Source of the DNA: Chelatococcus sambhunathii
Lineage (GTDB): Bacteria; Pseudomonadota; Alphaproteobacteria; Rhizobiales; Beijerinckiaceae
Reading direction: 5' to 3'
Length of the DNA stretch: 64,000 nt
Assembly: GCF_001418005.1 (NCBI RefSeq)
Contig: NZ_LIOL01000005.1
Location: forward strand, 186,001-250,000
Shown here piece by piece: positions 29,192 to 37,794 of the stretch. A model generated the notes under the pieces. That model searched no databases, was not told the DNA's origin, and saw only the letters and a program-made list of their open reading frames with translations. The position numbers and the translations under genes were made by a program. Every line of letters begins with the position of its first letter. Within the stretch, counting starts at the first letter, position 1.

Positions 29192-30508
29192 ATGCCGATG
29201 GCCGACAAAGCCTTCGTCGACTTCCGACACGCGCAGCAGCTGCGGCTCGACACGCTGGTGCGCCTGCGCTGGCTAGCCGTCATCGGCCAGAGCACGGCGG
29301 TAGCCGGCGTTCACTTCGGCCTCGGTTTTCCCCTGCCGTTCGGCCTGTGCTTCCTCGTCATCGCCGTCTCGGCTTGGCTCAACATCGCCCTGCGCATCCG
29401 CTATCCGGTCAGCCACCGCCTTGGCGATGGCGCGGCATCGGTGCTGCTCGGCTATGACATCCTGCAGCTTGCGGCGCTGCTCTATCTGACGGGCGGGCTG
29501 GACAACCCGTTCTCGCTGCTGTTCCTCGCGCCGGTCCTCATCTCGGCGACGGCGCTGCCGCCTTGGCGGACCCTGGCGCTCGGGCTCCTCGCCATGGCCT
29601 GCGCCACCGGACTCGCCTTCCTGCATCAGCCGCTTCCCTGGCAGCCCGGTGAGGTGTTCCAGCTGCCCTTTCTCTATACTGCCGGTATCTGGGCCGCGAT
29701 TTTCCTCGGGCTGAGCTTCACGGGCATCTATGCCTGGCGTGTCGCTGAGGAGGCTCGCCAGCTCGCCGACGCGCTGAGCGCGACCGAGCTGGTTCTGGCG
29801 CGTGAGCAGCACCTATCGCAGCTCGACGGTCTTGCGGCCGCCGCCGCCCACGAGCTCGGCACGCCGCTCGCCACCATCGCGCTCGTCGCCAAGGAGCTCA
29901 GCCGGCAGGCCTCCCCCGAGAGCGCCATGGGCGAGGACATCGCGCTGCTGCGCGAGCAGGTGGAGCGCTGCCGCGGCATCCTCGGCAAGCTCACCTCCCT
30001 CGGCACGGAGGACGCGAGCCCGCTGGAAAGCCTGACCCTGCACCACCTCATCGAGGAAGTGGCCGGGCCGCAGCGGCCCTTCGGCGTGCCGATCTCGGTG
30101 TCCTTGTCGGGCGAGCCGCCGGAGCCGGTCTGCCGCCGCAATCCCGGCATGCTCTACGGGCTCGGCAATCTCGTCGACAACGCGCTCGATTTCGCCCGTT
30201 CCAGGGTCGACATCCGTGCCCATTGGGACGCGGAGACCGTAGCCATCACCGTGGCCGACGACGGGGCCGGCTTTGCCCCGGAGGTGCTGCTGCGCCTCGG
30301 GGAACCATACGTCACCACCCGTGGCGTCGGCCGGCGGGCCGGCGGCGAGGCCTCGGGCCTCGGCCTCGGCCTTTTCATCGCCAAGACGCTGCTCGAGCGC
30401 TCGGGCGCGACGCTTGCCTTCCGCAATGCAGCCGCACCGGCCCAGGGCGCCGTCGTGACGGTCTCCTGGCCGCGCGCGGCCTTCGAACGCACCAGTGTGG
30501 CGGCCTGA
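29192..30508 (+). CDS. actS: redox sensor histidine kinase ActS (RegB/PrrB family)
   Basis: Membrane kinase of the global redox system that governs respiration, CO2 and N2 fixation genes. The 438-residue protein has six membrane segments in residues 20-195, including the quinone-binding heptapeptide GGLDNPF at 101-107, the H-box with H220 (AAAAHELGTPLATIALVAKEL) and ATPase motifs (LVDNALDFA, VADDGAGFAPE, GLGLGLFIAKTLLERSG). ATG 29192 follows AGGAGGGCAGGA; a frame start at 29066 is not family-like. It is followed 104 bases later by actR. Confidence 0.95.
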   Translation: MPMADKAFVDFRHAQQLRLDTLVRLRWLAVIGQSTAVAGVHFGLGFPLPFGLCFLVIAVSAWLNIALRIRYPVSHRLGDGAASVLLGYDILQLAALLYLTGGLDNPFSLLFLAPVLISATALPPWRTLALGLLAMACATGLAFLHQPLPWQPGEVFQLPFLYTAGIWAAIFLGLSFTGIYAWRVAEEARQLADALSATELVLAREQHLSQLDGLAAAAAHELGTPLATIALVAKELSRQASPESAMGEDIALLREQVERCRGILGKLTSLGTEDASPLESLTLHHLIEEVAGPQRPFGVPISVSLSGEPPEPVCRRNPGMLYGLGNLVDNALDFARSRVDIRAHWDAETVAITVADDGAGFAPEVLLRLGEPYVTTRGVGRRAGGEASGLGLGLFIAKTLLERSGATLAFRNAAAPAQGAVVTVSWPRAAFERTSVAA

Positions 30509-30522
30509 CGGCACGGTTTTTC

Positions 30523-30550
30523 GTGACAGGAAGGCGAAACGTCCTATCTA
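30523..30550 (+). promoter_or_regulatory. candidate promoter for actR
   Basis: GTGACA (30523-30528) and TATCTA (30545-30550) spaced by 16 bases in the actS-actR gap. A separate promoter before the response regulator would match the known arrangement of regA/prrA, but the match is modest. Confidence 0.35.
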
Positions 30551-30612
30551 TAGGGTCGGGAGGTCGAAATGTGCAGCTGGCGCGCACGCGCGCAGCTGTC
30601 AAAGCGAGGTTG

Positions 30613-31167
30613 ATGATGCAGGTGAGTGCGAGCGAGCCCGGTTCCGACCAGAGTCTCCTCATAGTCGACGACGATCGGCCATTCCTGACGCGCTTGGCGC
30701 GCGCCATGGAGAGCCGCGGTTATTCCGTGCGGACCGCCGAGTCGGTGGCCGAGGGGCTCGCTGCCATCGACGAGGATCCGCCGGCCTTCGCGGTGATCGA
30801 CATGCGGCTCGGCGACGGCAACGGCCTCGATGTCGTCACGCGCCTCAAGGAGCGCCGGCCCGACGCCCGCGGTATCATGCTGACCGGTTACGGCAATATC
30901 GCCACTGCCGTCTCGGCCGTGAAGCTCGGCGCCTACGACTATCTCGCCAAGCCGGCCGATGCGGACGAGATCCACGCCGCCCTGATGGCGCGTGGCGGGG
31001 TTCGCGCCGCTCCGCCCGAAAACCCGATGTCGGCGGATCGGGTGCGCTGGGAGCACATCCAGCGGGTCTACGAATTGTGCGGCCGCAACGTCTCCGAGAC
31101 GGCGCGCCGGCTCAACATGCACCGGCGGACCCTGCAGCGGATCCTCGCCAAGCGCGCGCCGCGCTGA
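30613..31167 (+). CDS. actR: redox response regulator ActR (RegA/PrrA family)
   Basis: A 184-residue transcription factor: receiver domain with the acidic pocket D19-D21 and phospho-acceptor D63 (FAVIDMRLGDGNG, the number seen in RegA/ActR), T/K residues in MLTGYGNIATAVSAVKLGAYDYLAKP, then a proline linker and a Fis-type helix-turn-helix (NVSETARRLNMHRRTLQRIL). Starts at 30613 or 30616; AGCGAGG precedes both. Near-complete conservation of the C-terminal helix is typical of the family. Confidence 0.95.
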   Translation: MMQVSASEPGSDQSLLIVDDDRPFLTRLARAMESRGYSVRTAESVAEGLAAIDEDPPAFAVIDMRLGDGNGLDVVTRLKERRPDARGIMLTGYGNIATAVSAVKLGAYDYLAKPADADEIHAALMARGGVRAAPPENPMSADRVRWEHIQRVYELCGRNVSETARRLNMHRRTLQRILAKRAPR

Positions 31168-31278
31168 GCCGGTTGCGAGCAGGAGGGCGGCGATGCGCGC
31201 CGGGATGTGCGTTTCGGCACGGATGGTGGTCGGGGCCTGCTCTAGTTCTTGCTCATCGCCGGACCGGAGCCTTCGGGC

Positions 31279-33210
31279 ATGAAGCGCAGAATCGCCGCCA
31301 TTCTCGCCGCCGACGTGGCCGGCTATTCGCGGCTCGTCGCCGAGGCGGAGGAGGAGACACTGCAGCGGCTCGCCGCCTATCGCGAAGTGTTCGACGAATT
31401 CGTCGGCCGGCACGGTGGGCGCATCTTCAACACAGCCGGCGATTCGGTGATGTGCGCCTTCGACAGCGCAGTGGAAGCGACGCGCTGCGCCATCGACATC
31501 CAGGAATCGCTGCGCACCCGCAACCTGTGCCTGCCCGCCAATCGGCGGCTGCAGTTCCGCATCGGCATCAGCATCGGCGACGTGGTCGAGCGGGATGGCG
31601 ACATGCTGGGTGACGGCGTCAACATCGCCGCGCGCCTCGAGAGCCTCGCCGAGCCCGGCGGCATCTGCGTCTCGCGCTCGGTGCACGAGACGGTGGCGAA
31701 CAAGATTTCCGTGCCCTTCCGCGACATCGGCGCGCGTGAGGTGAAGAACATTCCGCAGCCCGTGCACGCCTTCGTCGTCGCTTGGCCGCAGCAGGTCGCG
31801 GAGGTCGCCGACAGGCGCGCTTTGGGGGGCCTTTTCGCGGCCCTGCCGCGGCCCGGCGCCCCGATGCTGATGGCGCTTGCTGCGGCCGTGGTTGTCGCCG
31901 TCGCGGTCGTCCTGTGGGCCGCCGGCGCGCTGACCGGCCGGGCGCCCTCGACAACCCCGCCGACCGCAGGCACGCCGCCGTCCGGCCATGCCACCGGCGC
32001 CGCGGGGCCCGACGAGCAGGACCCGGCCGCCGCCTTCGCCGCCCTTGCCCGGCGCGGCGGCATCGTGCCCGACGCCTCGACCGCCGCCGAACTCTACCAT
32101 AACGCCCGACTCTATGAAGCGCGCGGCGACACACCCGAGGCACGCCGTGCCTATCTCGCCCTCGCCCGCCTCGGCGGCGAGCAGATCGATCCCCTCCTGC
32201 GCCTTGCGGCGCTGCTGCGCGCAGGGGAGGGGCGGGCCGGCGCGCGGGAGGTTTTCGGCGAGCTTCTCGCGCGTCGCGCGACGCGCGCGGCCGCCCTCGT
32301 CCATGCCTTGCAGTTCGAGGGGGCCGAGCGGCGGACGAAGGTCGAGGCCTTCGCCGCCGCCCATCCCGATTTCGCTCCGACCTTCTACCTGCTCGCCGGC
32401 GAATATGGCGAAGGGCGCCTCGGCACCCGCACGCTGACCGACCGGCGGCTGGAATTCGAGGCGCTCGAGCGCTTCCTCGCCGCGGACGAGGAGGGGCGGC
32501 TGCCGCCCTTCTTCCTCGACCAGTCGGTGCTGGCCGAGTGGCTCGACGATGCGCGCCGGCGCCGGGGCGAGACGGAGGCCTTCTTCGCCACCGGCACGAC
32601 GCGGCCGGTCGCCTCCTTCACGCGCTCGAACGCCGGCTGGCATGCCGCGCTGTCCATGCCCGAGCCTGCGACGGCCATCAGCTACCGCATTGGCGACACG
32701 GGCGAATTCCGCGTAACGGGCACGAGCCAGGTCCTCGACCCGCGCACCGGCAAGCCGGCGCCGCTGACGAGCTTTCCCCTGCCGGCCGACCAGGAGAAGA
32801 CCTCCGTCTACGTCATGTACGACGATGCGGCCGGCCGGCCGGTCGGGCCCTTCGTCATCGACTTCGACCCGCATGCGGCGCTCGTCGCCGGCCAGCGCGA
32901 CGCGCTCAGGCAGACCCCGGGCGCCTGGATCGCCTTCCGCGCCGACGGGCCGACGCTCGTCTACTATACCCACCTCGTCAGCTACCGCTGCGCTCTGCAG
33001 AGGGCGGTGATGGGCATCGACGGCGGTCCGCTGGAGACCGTGCTGCCATTGCCGCCCTGCGACGAGAGCAATCCTTATGCGGTGCCGGCGAACGTGCGGC
33101 CCTATCTCATCGTCCCCGACGACACGCGCACCGTTTCCGTGCAACTCGTCTTCGCCGACGGCAGCCGCTCGCAGGTGGAGACCTTCCGCCGGCCCGCCGC
33201 CCGGGACTGA
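31279..33210 (+). CDS. class III adenylate/guanylate cyclase, membrane-anchored
   Basis: The 643-residue protein opens with a cyclase catalytic domain (residues about 4-170): metal-binding D12 in AADVAGYS and D55 in NTAGDSVMCAF, and the transition-state region LGDGVNIAARLESLA. One membrane segment (LMALAAAVVVAVAVVLWAA) lies near 195-215. The 400-residue remainder contains helical Ala/Arg-rich repeats (AELYHNARLYEARGDTPEAR, tetratricopeptide-like) and a terminal beta-rich region (TGTSQVLDPRTGKPAPLTSF; YVMYDDAAGRPVGPFVIDFD) that I do not recognise. ATG 31279 has CGGAG nine bases upstream. Predicted to make cAMP or cGMP; signal unknown. Confidence 0.85.
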   Translation: MKRRIAAILAADVAGYSRLVAEAEEETLQRLAAYREVFDEFVGRHGGRIFNTAGDSVMCAFDSAVEATRCAIDIQESLRTRNLCLPANRRLQFRIGISIGDVVERDGDMLGDGVNIAARLESLAEPGGICVSRSVHETVANKISVPFRDIGAREVKNIPQPVHAFVVAWPQQVAEVADRRALGGLFAALPRPGAPMLMALAAAVVVAVAVVLWAAGALTGRAPSTTPPTAGTPPSGHATGAAGPDEQDPAAAFAALARRGGIVPDASTAAELYHNARLYEARGDTPEARRAYLALARLGGEQIDPLLRLAALLRAGEGRAGAREVFGELLARRATRAAALVHALQFEGAERRTKVEAFAAAHPDFAPTFYLLAGEYGEGRLGTRTLTDRRLEFEALERFLAADEEGRLPPFFLDQSVLAEWLDDARRRRGETEAFFATGTTRPVASFTRSNAGWHAALSMPEPATAISYRIGDTGEFRVTGTSQVLDPRTGKPAPLTSFPLPADQEKTSVYVMYDDAAGRPVGPFVIDFDPHAALVAGQRDALRQTPGAWIAFRADGPTLVYYTHLVSYRCALQRAVMGIDGGPLETVLPLPPCDESNPYAVPANVRPYLIVPDDTRTVSVQLVFADGSRSQVETFRRPAARD

Positions 33211-33304
33211 ATGATCTCATGCCGCACGCGGTCTTTTCGCGCGTCTGCGCGCGTGGCATCGTCGCCCCGCTGCGGCCGGCCGCGGCGCAGAGGAGGGTCT
33301 TGCG

Positions 33305-33862
33305 ATGGAATGGGCGATTCTCGGCATCGTCGTCGTGGCGGTGCTTTATGCGATCATGGTCTACAACGGCCTCGTGTCGCTGCGTCAGCGGGTCAACCAG
33401 GCCTTTGCCGACATCGACGTCCAGCTGAAGCAGCGGCACGATCTCATCCCCAACCTCGTCGAGACCGTGAAGGGCTATGCCGCCCACGAGCGCGGCACGC
33501 TCGACGCCGTCGTGCAGGCCCGCAATGCCGCGCTCGGCGCGCACGGCCCGGCCCAGCAGGCGGCGGCCGAGCAGGCCCTGAGCGGCGCACTCGGGCGCCT
33601 CATCGCCCTCGCCGAGGCCTATCCCGACCTCAAGGCCAACAGCAATTTCCAGCAGCTGCAGGTCGATCTCTCCGACATCGAGAACAAGCTCGCGGCGGCG
33701 CGGCGCTTCTTCAACAATGCCGTGTCGGAATACAACGCTGCCATCCAGGCCTTCCCGGCCGTGCTGTTCGCCGCGAGCTTCGGCTTCACCCAGCGCGAGT
33801 TCTTCGACGTGGGCGAAACGGCGCGCCAGCAGCTCGACATCGCCCCGCAGGTCAAGTTCTGA
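33305..33862 (+). CDS. LemA-family protein
   Basis: A 185-residue protein with one N-terminal membrane segment (WAILGIVVVAVLYAIMVYNG) and the LemA coiled helical domain (VDIQLKQRHDLIPNLVETVK-like: QLKQRHDLIPNLVETVKGYA; ENKLAAARRFFNNAVSEYN). AGGAGG lies before the ATG. LemA proteins of unknown function are often encoded with M48 peptidases; here the htpX-like gene follows 15 bases downstream, so they are probably one operon. Confidence 0.93.
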   Translation: MEWAILGIVVVAVLYAIMVYNGLVSLRQRVNQAFADIDVQLKQRHDLIPNLVETVKGYAAHERGTLDAVVQARNAALGAHGPAQQAAAEQALSGALGRLIALAEAYPDLKANSNFQQLQVDLSDIENKLAAARRFFNNAVSEYNAAIQAFPAVLFAASFGFTQREFFDVGETARQQLDIAPQVKF

Positions 33863-33877
33863 CGAGGGGGGCCGGGC

Positions 33878-34975
33878 ATGCTGCCCGCCTTCGGCCTCTA
33901 CAGCCACATCCGCAACAACCGCATCCGCTCGGGATTGCTGCTCGCCGGGCTGTTCCTGCTCGTCTATGTGCTGACCTATGCCGGGGCGCTCATTGCCGAG
34001 GCGATGACGCGGGACGACACGCTCGACGGCTATCTGCGCGGTGCGTTCGGCGGTCTCCTCACCGCCTTTCCGTGGGTCACCCTCGGCACGGGACTGTGGC
34101 TCGCCGTCGCCTGGAAGTTCCACCAGGGCATGATCGCGCTTCTGACCGGCTCGCACAGGGTGACGCGCGAGGAGGAGCCGAAGCTCTACAACCTGCTCGA
34201 GAACCTATGCATCTCGCGCGGCCTGCCCATGCCGCGCCTCAGCGTCATGGAGAGCGAGGCGCTCAACGCCTTCGCCACCGGGCTCAACGAGGAGCAATAT
34301 GCCGTCACCGTGACGCGCGGGCTCATGGGCGCGCTGACCGATGCCGAGATGGAGGCCGTGCTCGCGCACGAGCTCACCCATATCCGCAACGGCGACGTGC
34401 GCCTGATGGTCATCGCCGTCGTCATCGCGGGGGTCGTCTCCTTCTTCGGGGAGCTCATGTTCCGCGGCCTGACGCGCATGTCGTGGCGCGGCTCGTGGCG
34501 CGGCGGGTCGTCCCGGCCGTCCTCCTCTTCATCGTCGGGCGGCCGCAAGGGCGGCGGCGGGGCGGCGGCCATCGCCATCCTCATCGCCGTCGTCCTCATC
34601 CTCCTCTCGTGGTTCCTGTCGATCCTCATCCGCTTTGCGCTGTCGCGCTCGCGCGAATATCTCGCCGATGCGGGGGCGGTGGAGCTCACCAAGAACCCGG
34701 ATGCCATGATCGGGGCGCTGCTCAAGATCTCGGGCCGCGGGGAATTGGCGAACGTGCCGTCCGGCCTCATGGAGATGTGCGTCGACAACCCGCGCTCGGG
34801 CTTTGCGGACCTCTTCGCGACGCATCCCTCCATCGAGGATCGTATCGATGCCCTCGTGCGCTTTGCCGGCGGCCGGCGGCCCGAGCCGGCCGAGACAGTA
34901 CCTCACATCACAGGGCGGCCAGACGCCGACCCATCTCCCTCCGGCACGGCGCCGCCGCATGGCCCGTGGGGCTGA
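33878..34975 (+). CDS. M48 family metallopeptidase (HtpX-like)
   Basis: A 365-residue membrane zinc protease. Segments near residues 20-45 and 60-80 precede the zinc site H164-E-L-T-H168 (VLAHELTHIRNGD); two more segments flank a Ser/Gly-rich low-complexity loop ([18 protein letters not shown], near 208-227); the third ligand region is LSRSREYLADAGAVELTKNP. The C-terminal FATHPSIEDRIDALVRFAGG is HtpX-like. It forms a pair with LemA; such pairs are thought to act in membrane-protein quality control. Confidence 0.92.
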   Translation: MLPAFGLYSHIRNNRIRSGLLLAGLFLLVYVLTYAGALIAEAMTRDDTLDGYLRGAFGGLLTAFPWVTLGTGLWLAVAWKFHQGMIALLTGSHRVTREEEPKLYNLLENLCISRGLPMPRLSVMESEALNAFATGLNEEQYAVTVTRGLMGALTDAEMEAVLAHELTHIRNGDVRLMVIAVVIAGVVSFFGELMFRGLTRMSWRGSWRGGSSRPSSSSSSGGRKGGGGAAAIAILIAVVLILLSWFLSILIRFALSRSREYLADAGAVELTKNPDAMIGALLKISGRGELANVPSGLMEMCVDNPRSGFADLFATHPSIEDRIDALVRFAGGRRPEPAETVPHITGRPDADPSPSGTAPPHGPWG

Positions 34976-35003
34976 GCTTGCGGGCCGCCTGGTCCGTCCA
35001 TAT

Positions 35004-35018
35004 CTGTAGCGTTTACAG
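35004..35018. promoter_or_regulatory. dyad before the MerR gene
   Basis: CTGTA-N5-TACAG (perfect 5-bp arms, 15 bases overall), directly upstream of the regulator start; size and position suit a MerR-family operator controlling its own gene. I cannot assign -35 and -10 elements around it with confidence. Confidence 0.4.
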
Positions 35019-35032
35019 GTATGGAGACGACG

Positions 35033-35470
35033 ATGCCCGAGGACCTGTCGATCGGTGCCCTGTCGCAGGCGACGGGCGTCAATATCGAGACCATCCGCTA
35101 TTACGAGAAGATCGGCCTCCTGCTGCCGCCGCCGCGCACCGAGGGCCGGCAGCGGCGCTATGACGGCACGGCGGTGCGGCGCCTGCGCTTCATCCGGCAC
35201 GCCCGTGACCTCGGCTTTTCCGTCGACGCGATCCGCGATCTCATCGCCATGGCGGCCGACCCGGCAGCCTCCTGTTCGGGCGCCGACGCCATCGCCCGTG
35301 CGCATCTCAAGGATGTCGAGCGGCGCATCGCCCAGCTCGTGGCCCTGCGCGACGAGATCGCCCGCATGCTCGACCATTGCGGCGACGGCACCATCGCCGA
35401 TTGCCGCGTCATCGAGATTCTGGCCGACCACGGCCAGTGCCTGCACGAGGACCATCGCTCACCGGCCTGA
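35033..35470 (+). CDS. MerR-family metal-responsive regulator
   Basis: A 145-residue activator: N-terminal winged helix (LSIGALSQATGVNIETIRYY), dimer helix (RARDL.. region RHARDLGFSVDAIRDLI), and a C-terminal Cys/His cluster (CSGAD, DHCGDGTIADCRVIE, HGQCLHEDH) as in ZntR/PbrR/CadR-type sensors of soft divalent metals. I chose ATG 35033, preceded by GGAG at six bases, over ATG 35021. The neighbouring Zur-box COG0523 gene suggests zinc, but the ligand is inferred. The LemA/HtpX genes upstream are unrelated. Confidence 0.88.
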   Translation: MPEDLSIGALSQATGVNIETIRYYEKIGLLLPPPRTEGRQRRYDGTAVRRLRFIRHARDLGFSVDAIRDLIAMAADPAASCSGADAIARAHLKDVERRIAQLVALRDEIARMLDHCGDGTIADCRVIEILADHGQCLHEDHRSPA

Positions 35471-35510
35471 CGGGCTGCGGCCCCTCTTGCCATTGTCCGG
35501 CAGCTTCGAT

Positions 35511-35532
35511 ATGTAACGTTACAACGTTACAT
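35511..35532. promoter_or_regulatory. Zur-type operator before the CobW-family gene
   Basis: A 22-base palindrome, ATGTAACGTT-AC-AACGTTACAT (10-2-10, perfect arms), ending 14 bases before the GTPase start. It fits the alphaproteobacterial Zur motif (GTAATGTTATAACATTAC-like). Zur represses such promoters when zinc is sufficient. Confidence 0.75.
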
Positions 35533-35545
35533 TCTGGAGATTGCC

Positions 35546-36765
35546 ATGACCGTCGACGGACGTCTTCCGGTCACCGTCCTCTCGGGCTTCCTCGGTGCCG
35601 GCAAGACGACGCTGCTCAATCACCTGCTCAACAACCGCGACGGGCGGCGCATGGCCGTCATCGTCAACGACATGAGCGAGGTGAACATCGATGCCGACCT
35701 CGTGCGTGCCGGCGACGCCGACCTGGCGCGCACGGGCGAGCGCCTCGTGGAGATGCCCAACGGCTGCATCTGCTGCACGCTGCGCGACGACTGCTCGAGG
35801 AGGTGCGCCGCCTCGCCGAGGCGGGGCGCTTCGACTATCTGGTCATCGAGGGCACCGGCATTGCCGAGCCGCTGCCGATCGCGGCGACCTTCTCCTTCCG
35901 CGATGGCGAGAACCGCTCGCTGTCGGACGTTGCCCGGCTCGACACCATGGTCACCGTCGTCGATGCGGTGAACCTGACCCGGGACTACGGCAGCCGCGAT
36001 TTTCTCAGCGACCGCGGCGAGACCGCCGGCGAGGAGGACGAGCGCACGCTCGTTGACCTGCTCGTCGACCAGATCGAGTTCGCCGACGTGATCGTCCTCA
36101 ACAAGGTCGGCGATGCGACGCCCGGGCAGCGCGAGAGCGCCCGCACCATCGTCAAGGCGCTCAATCCGACGGCCCGGCTGATCGAGACGCATTTCTGCCG
36201 CGTCGAGCCGGAGGCCATCCTCGACACCGGCCTCTTCGACGAGGAGGAGGCCGCCCGCCATCCGCTCTGGTACAAGGAGCTCTTCGGCCGTGCCGACCAT
36301 GTGCCGGAGACCGAGGAATACGGCATTACGAGCTTCGTCTACCGGGCGCGACGGCCGTTCCATCCCGAAAAGTTCAGCGCCTTTCTCGCCCGCACCTGGC
36401 CGGGCCTCATCCGTGCCAAGGGCCATTTCTGGCTGGCGACGCGGCCGGACTGGGTGGGCGAGATGAGCCTCGCCGGCGCCATCTGCCGCACGGAGGCGGT
36501 CGGCTTCTGGTGGGCCGCGGTCCCGCGCGCGCAATGGCCGCACCACGAGAGCTGGAAGGGGCTCATCGCCCGCCACTGGCACCGCGTGTGGGGCGACCGC
36601 CGGCAGGAGCTCGTCTTCATCGGCGCCAGCCTCGACGAGGCGACCATCCGCGCCGCGCTCGACGAATGTCTCGTCGGCAGCCCGGATGCCCTGCGCTTCA
36701 ACCCCGCCGATTTCGCCGGCCTGGCCGATCCCTTCCCCACCTGGCGCCGCGCCATGGCGGCGTGA
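35546..36765 (+). pseudogene. CobW/COG0523-family GTPase (zinc chaperone type), frameshifted
   Basis: Product would be about 406 residues: Walker [10 protein letters not shown] at 14-22, metal-binding CICC at 74-77 ([13 protein letters not shown]), the guanine motif VIVLNKVGD and a CobW_C domain (YGITSFVYRARRPFHPEKFS; FIGASLDEATIRAALDECLVG). The frame breaks after residue 82: one C is missing around 35791, so [24 protein letters not shown] needs a shift to the frame one base back. Read literally, the first frame stops at 35971. This is either a sequencing/assembly error or a disabled gene; no slippery heptamer is visible. A Zur box upstream points to the zinc-allocating ZigA/ZagA class. GGAG lies six bases before ATG. 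Confidence 0.85.
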
Positions 36766-36794
36766 CGCCCTTCTTCTTCTTTTGGGAGCATTTC

Positions 36795-37511
36795 ATGCGT
36801 CTTCTATCTCTCGCGGCGGCGCTTGCGCTCGCCCTTCCCTCGCTCGCCCAGGCGCACGGCATCTGGATTGCCCAGCGGACCGGCGAACTCGCCATTGTCT
36901 ACGGCCATGGCGGCTCCGACGATGCCTACGATCCTGCCAAGGTCAGGGCGGTCGCGGCCCGGACGGCCGCGGGCGCCTCGGCACCCGTGAAGATCGCCCG
37001 GCGCGAGAGGAACGTCGTCATCGCCCCGGCCGAGGAGGCGGCCGTCGTCACCGTCGTCTTCGACGGCGGCTTCTGGGCGAAGACCAGGGAGGGCAAGTGG
37101 GTCAACAAGGGGCGCCGCGACGTGCCGGATGCCGAGAGCGCCAGCCATTCGCTCAAATACAACACGACGGTCCTCGCCGGCATCGGCGGCCCGCTCGCAT
37201 CGCAGGGCCTGCCGCTCGAGATCGTGCCGCTCGCCGATCCGATGACGCTGAAGCCGGGCGACGACCTGCCCGTTCAGGTGCTGAAGGACGGCAAGCCGCT
37301 GGCGGGCGTGGGCGTCATGGCCGACTACGTCAACGAGAGCCACGGCGCGCCGATGACGACGGACGCCGAGGGCAAGGTGGTCGTCGTGGTGCGCAACGAC
37401 GGCCTCAACGTCATCGCCGTCTCCGCCTCCGAGCCGATGCCGGGCGATGCCGACGTCGACCGCAAGGGCCTGTTCGCCACCCTGTCTTTCATGCTGCCGC
37501 ACGTCGAGTAG
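36795..37511 (+). CDS. exported DUF4198-family protein
   Basis: A 238-residue periplasmic protein with a clear signal peptide (MRLLSLAAALALALPSLAQA, cleaved before HGIW). The mature part has the DUF4198 form with beta-sandwich repeats (LPVQVLKDGKPLAGVGVMA; GVGVMADYVNESHGAPMTT). Family members often sit with cobalt/nickel or zinc transport genes and may handle metals; His-Gly-Ile-Trp at the mature N-terminus is a typical start. GGGAG lies six bases before the ATG, 29 bases after the COG0523 gene, so both are probably under the Zur-type operator. Confidence 0.85.
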   Translation: MRLLSLAAALALALPSLAQAHGIWIAQRTGELAIVYGHGGSDDAYDPAKVRAVAARTAAGASAPVKIARRERNVVIAPAEEAAVVTVVFDGGFWAKTREGKWVNKGRRDVPDAESASHSLKYNTTVLAGIGGPLASQGLPLEIVPLADPMTLKPGDDLPVQVLKDGKPLAGVGVMADYVNESHGAPMTTDAEGKVVVVVRNDGLNVIAVSASEPMPGDADVDRKGLFATLSFMLPHVE

Positions 37512-37557
37512 GCCGGGCAGGGCGGCGATCAGGTCAATCGCATATGAGGAGCGAATT

Positions 37558-37697
37558 GATCCCTCCCCTTTGGGGGAGGGTGGATCGCGCCGTAGGCGCG
37601 AGACGGGTGGGGTCAAGACGGGAATGGTGTTCACAATCTGAGCCGCGGCCCCCTCCGTCGCTGCTGCGCAGCGCCACCGCCCCCGTGCGGGGGAGGA
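37558..37697. repeat. inverted pair of REP-like elements
   Basis: First copy (37558-37612) has CCCTCCCC/GGGGAGGG (37561-37580) and CGCGCC/GGCGCG (37586-37600), then GAGACGGGT. A second copy of the same family lies in opposite orientation (about 37650-37697), with CCCCCGTGCGGGGG and GCTGCGCAGC palindromes. Both share the 'gggggaggg-tgg' and 'gagacgg/gacgg' words. The element at 60038-60090 shares the 15-base word GGGGGAGGGTGGATC and GAGACGGGT. No coding sequence in this 283-base gap. Confidence 0.75.
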
Positions 37698-37794
37698 TCA
37701 GGGCGTCGATCGCCCCCTTCCGGTCCCGCATCCGGGCCGCTATAGCGGTTCGGGCCGCCCTGACCGGGCGGTCGGATCCCCGGGGGACAGCGGC

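Noticed and set aside
35780-35800. Programmed -1 frameshift in the COG0523 gene
   Set aside because: No slippery heptamer or downstream stimulatory stem is visible; a missing base or error is simpler.
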